DNA of 64,000 nt, from assembly GCA_012520645.1 (NCBI GenBank), contig JAAYNV010000038.1, forward strand, positions 1 through 64,000. Reading direction: 5' to 3'. The position numbers were made by a program, and so were the translations under genes. This document shows, piece by piece, positions 62,633 through 64,000 of this stretch. The stretch comes from Clostridiales bacterium (lineage in GTDB: Bacteria > Bacillota > Clostridia > Lachnospirales > Lachnospiraceae). The notes under the pieces are model-generated. The model had not been told where the DNA came from. It did not search any database and was given only the letters and a program-made list of their open reading frames with translations. Numbering within the stretch: the stretch's first letter is position 1; the number at the start of each line of letters is the position of its first letter.

Positions 62633-63703
62633 TTATGCCCGGTATTTCGGAAAAAAACCGCTCTCGGGGTCCGGCTCGTTTAACTCACACAGCCTGTCAT
62701 AAACAACCGGATCATATATCTTTTTCCCAATACTGAAAGTACGGTCTTCCTGCCTGTTAAACTGCTTCTTAAAGCTGTAAAGATGATCCTTATGACTGCC
62801 TAAGCCGCCTCCCAGATGAAAGGTCTGATACCCCTGCTCACAGGCAAAACATGCCGCCTCGTATAAAATCAAATTGGTGGGGGCAAGATGCTGAAACTCC
62901 CTGCGGGATGCCGACAGGTGGTAATGAATTCCCCTGCTGCCTGTCAGTATAATGGACATGGCAATAATCTCGCCCTCATACTCCGCATAGAACATAAGCG
63001 CCCTGTATTTTAAATCCTCTAATATACTCTGATAAAACTCTTTTCCAAAATAATAATAAGCCTCTGCATTTACCTTATCCATCGTCTGATTATAGATTGT
63101 TTCAAAGGTTTCATACAGGGACGGCTCTCTGCCCCAGTATACCCTGACCCCGCTCTTTAACGCCTTGCGGATCATATTCCGGTTCTTACTGGTCAGATTC
63201 GCCCAGATCGTCTCCTTGGAAGAGACATCCATCTGCACCGTATTTCCCAGATCAATGACCTGATAAAAGTCATCCACGGTATGTGCATTGTTTAATCCCG
63301 GATGAAAACGTACAAACTCTGCCACTGCTTTTTCCCGACGCAGATATGCTTCGTATGCCGCATATAGCCCCTTTTTATCCTTTTCCTGCCAATCCCCATC
63401 CATCAAAAAGCCCCCATAGCCATATGGGGTCACAAAATCACAGTATTCCTTTAACGCTTCATCGCCCTCTTCCGTTGTCCGTTTCACGGGAACCGGGCGT
63501 TTCATTACAACATTTGCCGCTTTTTTTCCGTCCTGCTCATAATATAATAAAAGCGGTTCGCCGTCACCGTTTATCTGAAATGCTTTGGCATAGCCCGGAA
63601 GATAATAGGTATCCCAGTTTTCAAACTGCTCGATACAGTTCTGCCAGGCCTCAGACTGCTCTAAGGTATAGACCTGAATGGGGGTGTTGGATTTATCTGA
63701 CAT
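62633..63703 (-). CDS. FemAB-like / acetyltransferase-6 protein, first gene of the right operon
   Basis: A 356-residue GNAT-like protein. Features are WAQN-type ends (VQMDVSSKETIWANLTSKNRNMIRKALKSGV), VYWGREPSLYETFETIYNQTMDKVNAEAYYYFG and GSRGIHYHLSASRREFQHLAPTNLILYEAACFA, then FHLGGGLGSHKDHLYSFKKQFN. The last motif (GGG...D.LY.FK..F) marks the FemAB family that adds amino acids to lipid-linked precursors; in glycan loci it may acylate a sugar amine. The ATG follows a weak AACGAGG. It is the first gene of the long minus operon, about 120 bases after the promoter in the inverted repeat. Confidence 0.7.
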   Translation of the reverse strand: MSDKSNTPIQVYTLEQSEAWQNCIEQFENWDTYYLPGYAKAFQINGDGEPLLLYYEQDGKKAANVVMKRPVPVKRTTEEGDEALKEYCDFVTPYGYGGFLMDGDWQEKDKKGLYAAYEAYLRREKAVAEFVRFHPGLNNAHTVDDFYQVIDLGNTVQMDVSSKETIWANLTSKNRNMIRKALKSGVRVYWGREPSLYETFETIYNQTMDKVNAEAYYYFGKEFYQSILEDLKYRALMFYAEYEGEIIAMSIILTGSRGIHYHLSASRREFQHLAPTNLILYEAACFACEQGYQTFHLGGGLGSHKDHLYSFKKQFNRQEDRTFSIGKKIYDPVVYDRLCELNEPDPESGFFPKYRA

Positions 63704-63760
63704 TTTGAATACCTCGTTTCTTCAAAATAAGTGGGAAGTATGGTTTCATCTATGTATACT

Positions 63761-63990
63761 GCTGCCCATCCGGCTGTGTCCCTTGGGAAAATCCACATTC
63801 GTACCGGGATTTTCTAAATGGAACATTTGTGTTATATAAATTGGACGGGAACGGACTCAAGACGCATCCATGCGTCTTCGTCCTGAACCTGACATCCATG
63901 TCAGGTTCTCCCGGTTACTGACTGTTCCATTAAGAAAATACCACGGTACTGCTGCATGGTTTTCCCAAGGGACACAGCCGGTCGGACAGC
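63761..63990. repeat. Long inverted-repeat element, candidate invertible promoter
   Basis: The left arm starts at 63761 and the right arm ends at 63990. A 22-base block (63770-63791 and 63960-63981; it starts CCGGCTGTGTCCCTTGGG) is a perfect inverted repeat, and 27 of 31 bases match over the full arms. Weaker pairing continues inward (GTACCG, ATTTTCT, AATGGAACA), so the arms total about 70 bases. Between them lie two tight hairpins: GACGCAT/ATGCGTC and GAACCTGACAT/ATGTCAGGTTC, both with CC in the loop. A promoter also lies inside (see 63831). This is the layout of an inverton, though a MITE or structured leader would look alike. Confidence 0.65.
63831..63860 (-). promoter_or_regulatory. Promoter inside the inverted repeat, reading into the right operon
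   Basis: Minus strand TTGAGT (63860-63855), 18 bases, TATAAC (63836-63831). It points at the gene at 63703 with a leader of about 120 bases, so the present orientation would be ON if the element inverts. The -35 overlaps the second internal hairpin. Confidence 0.5.
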
Positions 63991-64000
63991 TCTCTACATA

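Noticed and set aside
63761-63990. LoaP-dependent leader as the only explanation of the right-end structure
   Set aside because: The perfect outer inverted repeat with a promoter inside is better explained by an inverton or MITE; loaP is not visible within the window.
1-64000. CRISPR array, prophage, tRNA or rRNA genes
   Set aside because: I saw no regularly spaced repeats, phage structural genes, or tRNA-like cloverleaf ends by reading; no search program was run.

Overview
The window reads as a large surface-glycan locus of a low-GC Gram-positive anaerobe, most likely a member of the Clostridia close to Lachnospiraceae. This rests on the moderately AT-rich DNA, strong AGGAGG-type ribosome sites, an agr-type lactone quorum-sensing operon with GHKL kinase and LytTR regulator, GtrII-type membrane proteins and an IS110-family element. 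The species is not identified. Almost every gene is a glycosyltransferase, a nucleotide-sugar enzyme, a polymerase, an exporter or a glycan-decorating transferase, and nearly all are read on the minus strand (right to left).

Region by region, in transcription order. (1) 64000-63704: a promoter lies inside a roughly 230 bp inverted-repeat element that looks like an invertible (phase-variable) promoter reading into the operon. (2) 63703-50026: FemAB-like acyltransferases, a TviB/TviC-like dehydrogenase and epimerase pair, five GT4 enzymes, a GT14, a polysaccharide deacetylase and a PglK-like ABC flippase. (3) 50012-36184: a nonulosonic (sialic-like) acid block with NeuB, NeuC, NeuA, a second PseI-like synthase and two carrier-protein acyl-activation modules (DltA-like ligase + ACP; FkbH + ACP), three GNAT-type domains and a VOC protein. 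(4) 36187-34664 (+): a GtrII-like protein, convergent with block 3, with both stop codons buried in one terminator hairpin. (5) 34445-30751: an 89-residue unknown gene, then an agr-type operon (XRE regulator, LytTR regulator, kinase, AgrB) and an agrD peptide gene too short for ordinary gene lists. (6) 30567-26832: an orphan GT-D-like protein and a plus-strand GtrII-Wzy pair. (7) 26675-16847: GT2, two frameshifted membrane proteins, the polyprenyl glycosylphosphotransferase that would start repeat-unit synthesis, a Wzy-like polymerase, a GT26-GT4 fusion and a GT8-like enzyme. (8) 16830-14930: a broken IS110-family transposase with a long non-coding flank. (9) 14778-79: a second glycan operon with GT4, an ABC flippase, GtrII, GT2s, a GT11 alpha-1,2-fucosyltransferase, a GT6 ABO-type transferase and a frameshifted acyltransferase.

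How they would work together (inference): the glycosylphosphotransferase loads a sugar phosphate on undecaprenyl phosphate, the GTs extend it, PglK-type ABC proteins flip it, Wzy-like proteins polymerise it, and GtrII-like and acyl/aminoacyl transferases decorate it outside. The GT11/GT6 pair could cap a strand with a blood-group-like structure. A nonulosonic acid carrying an unusual acyl group from a carrier protein could be another decoration. Variation may come from an invertible promoter, from three genes each lacking one base in an A/T homopolymer, and from quorum sensing.
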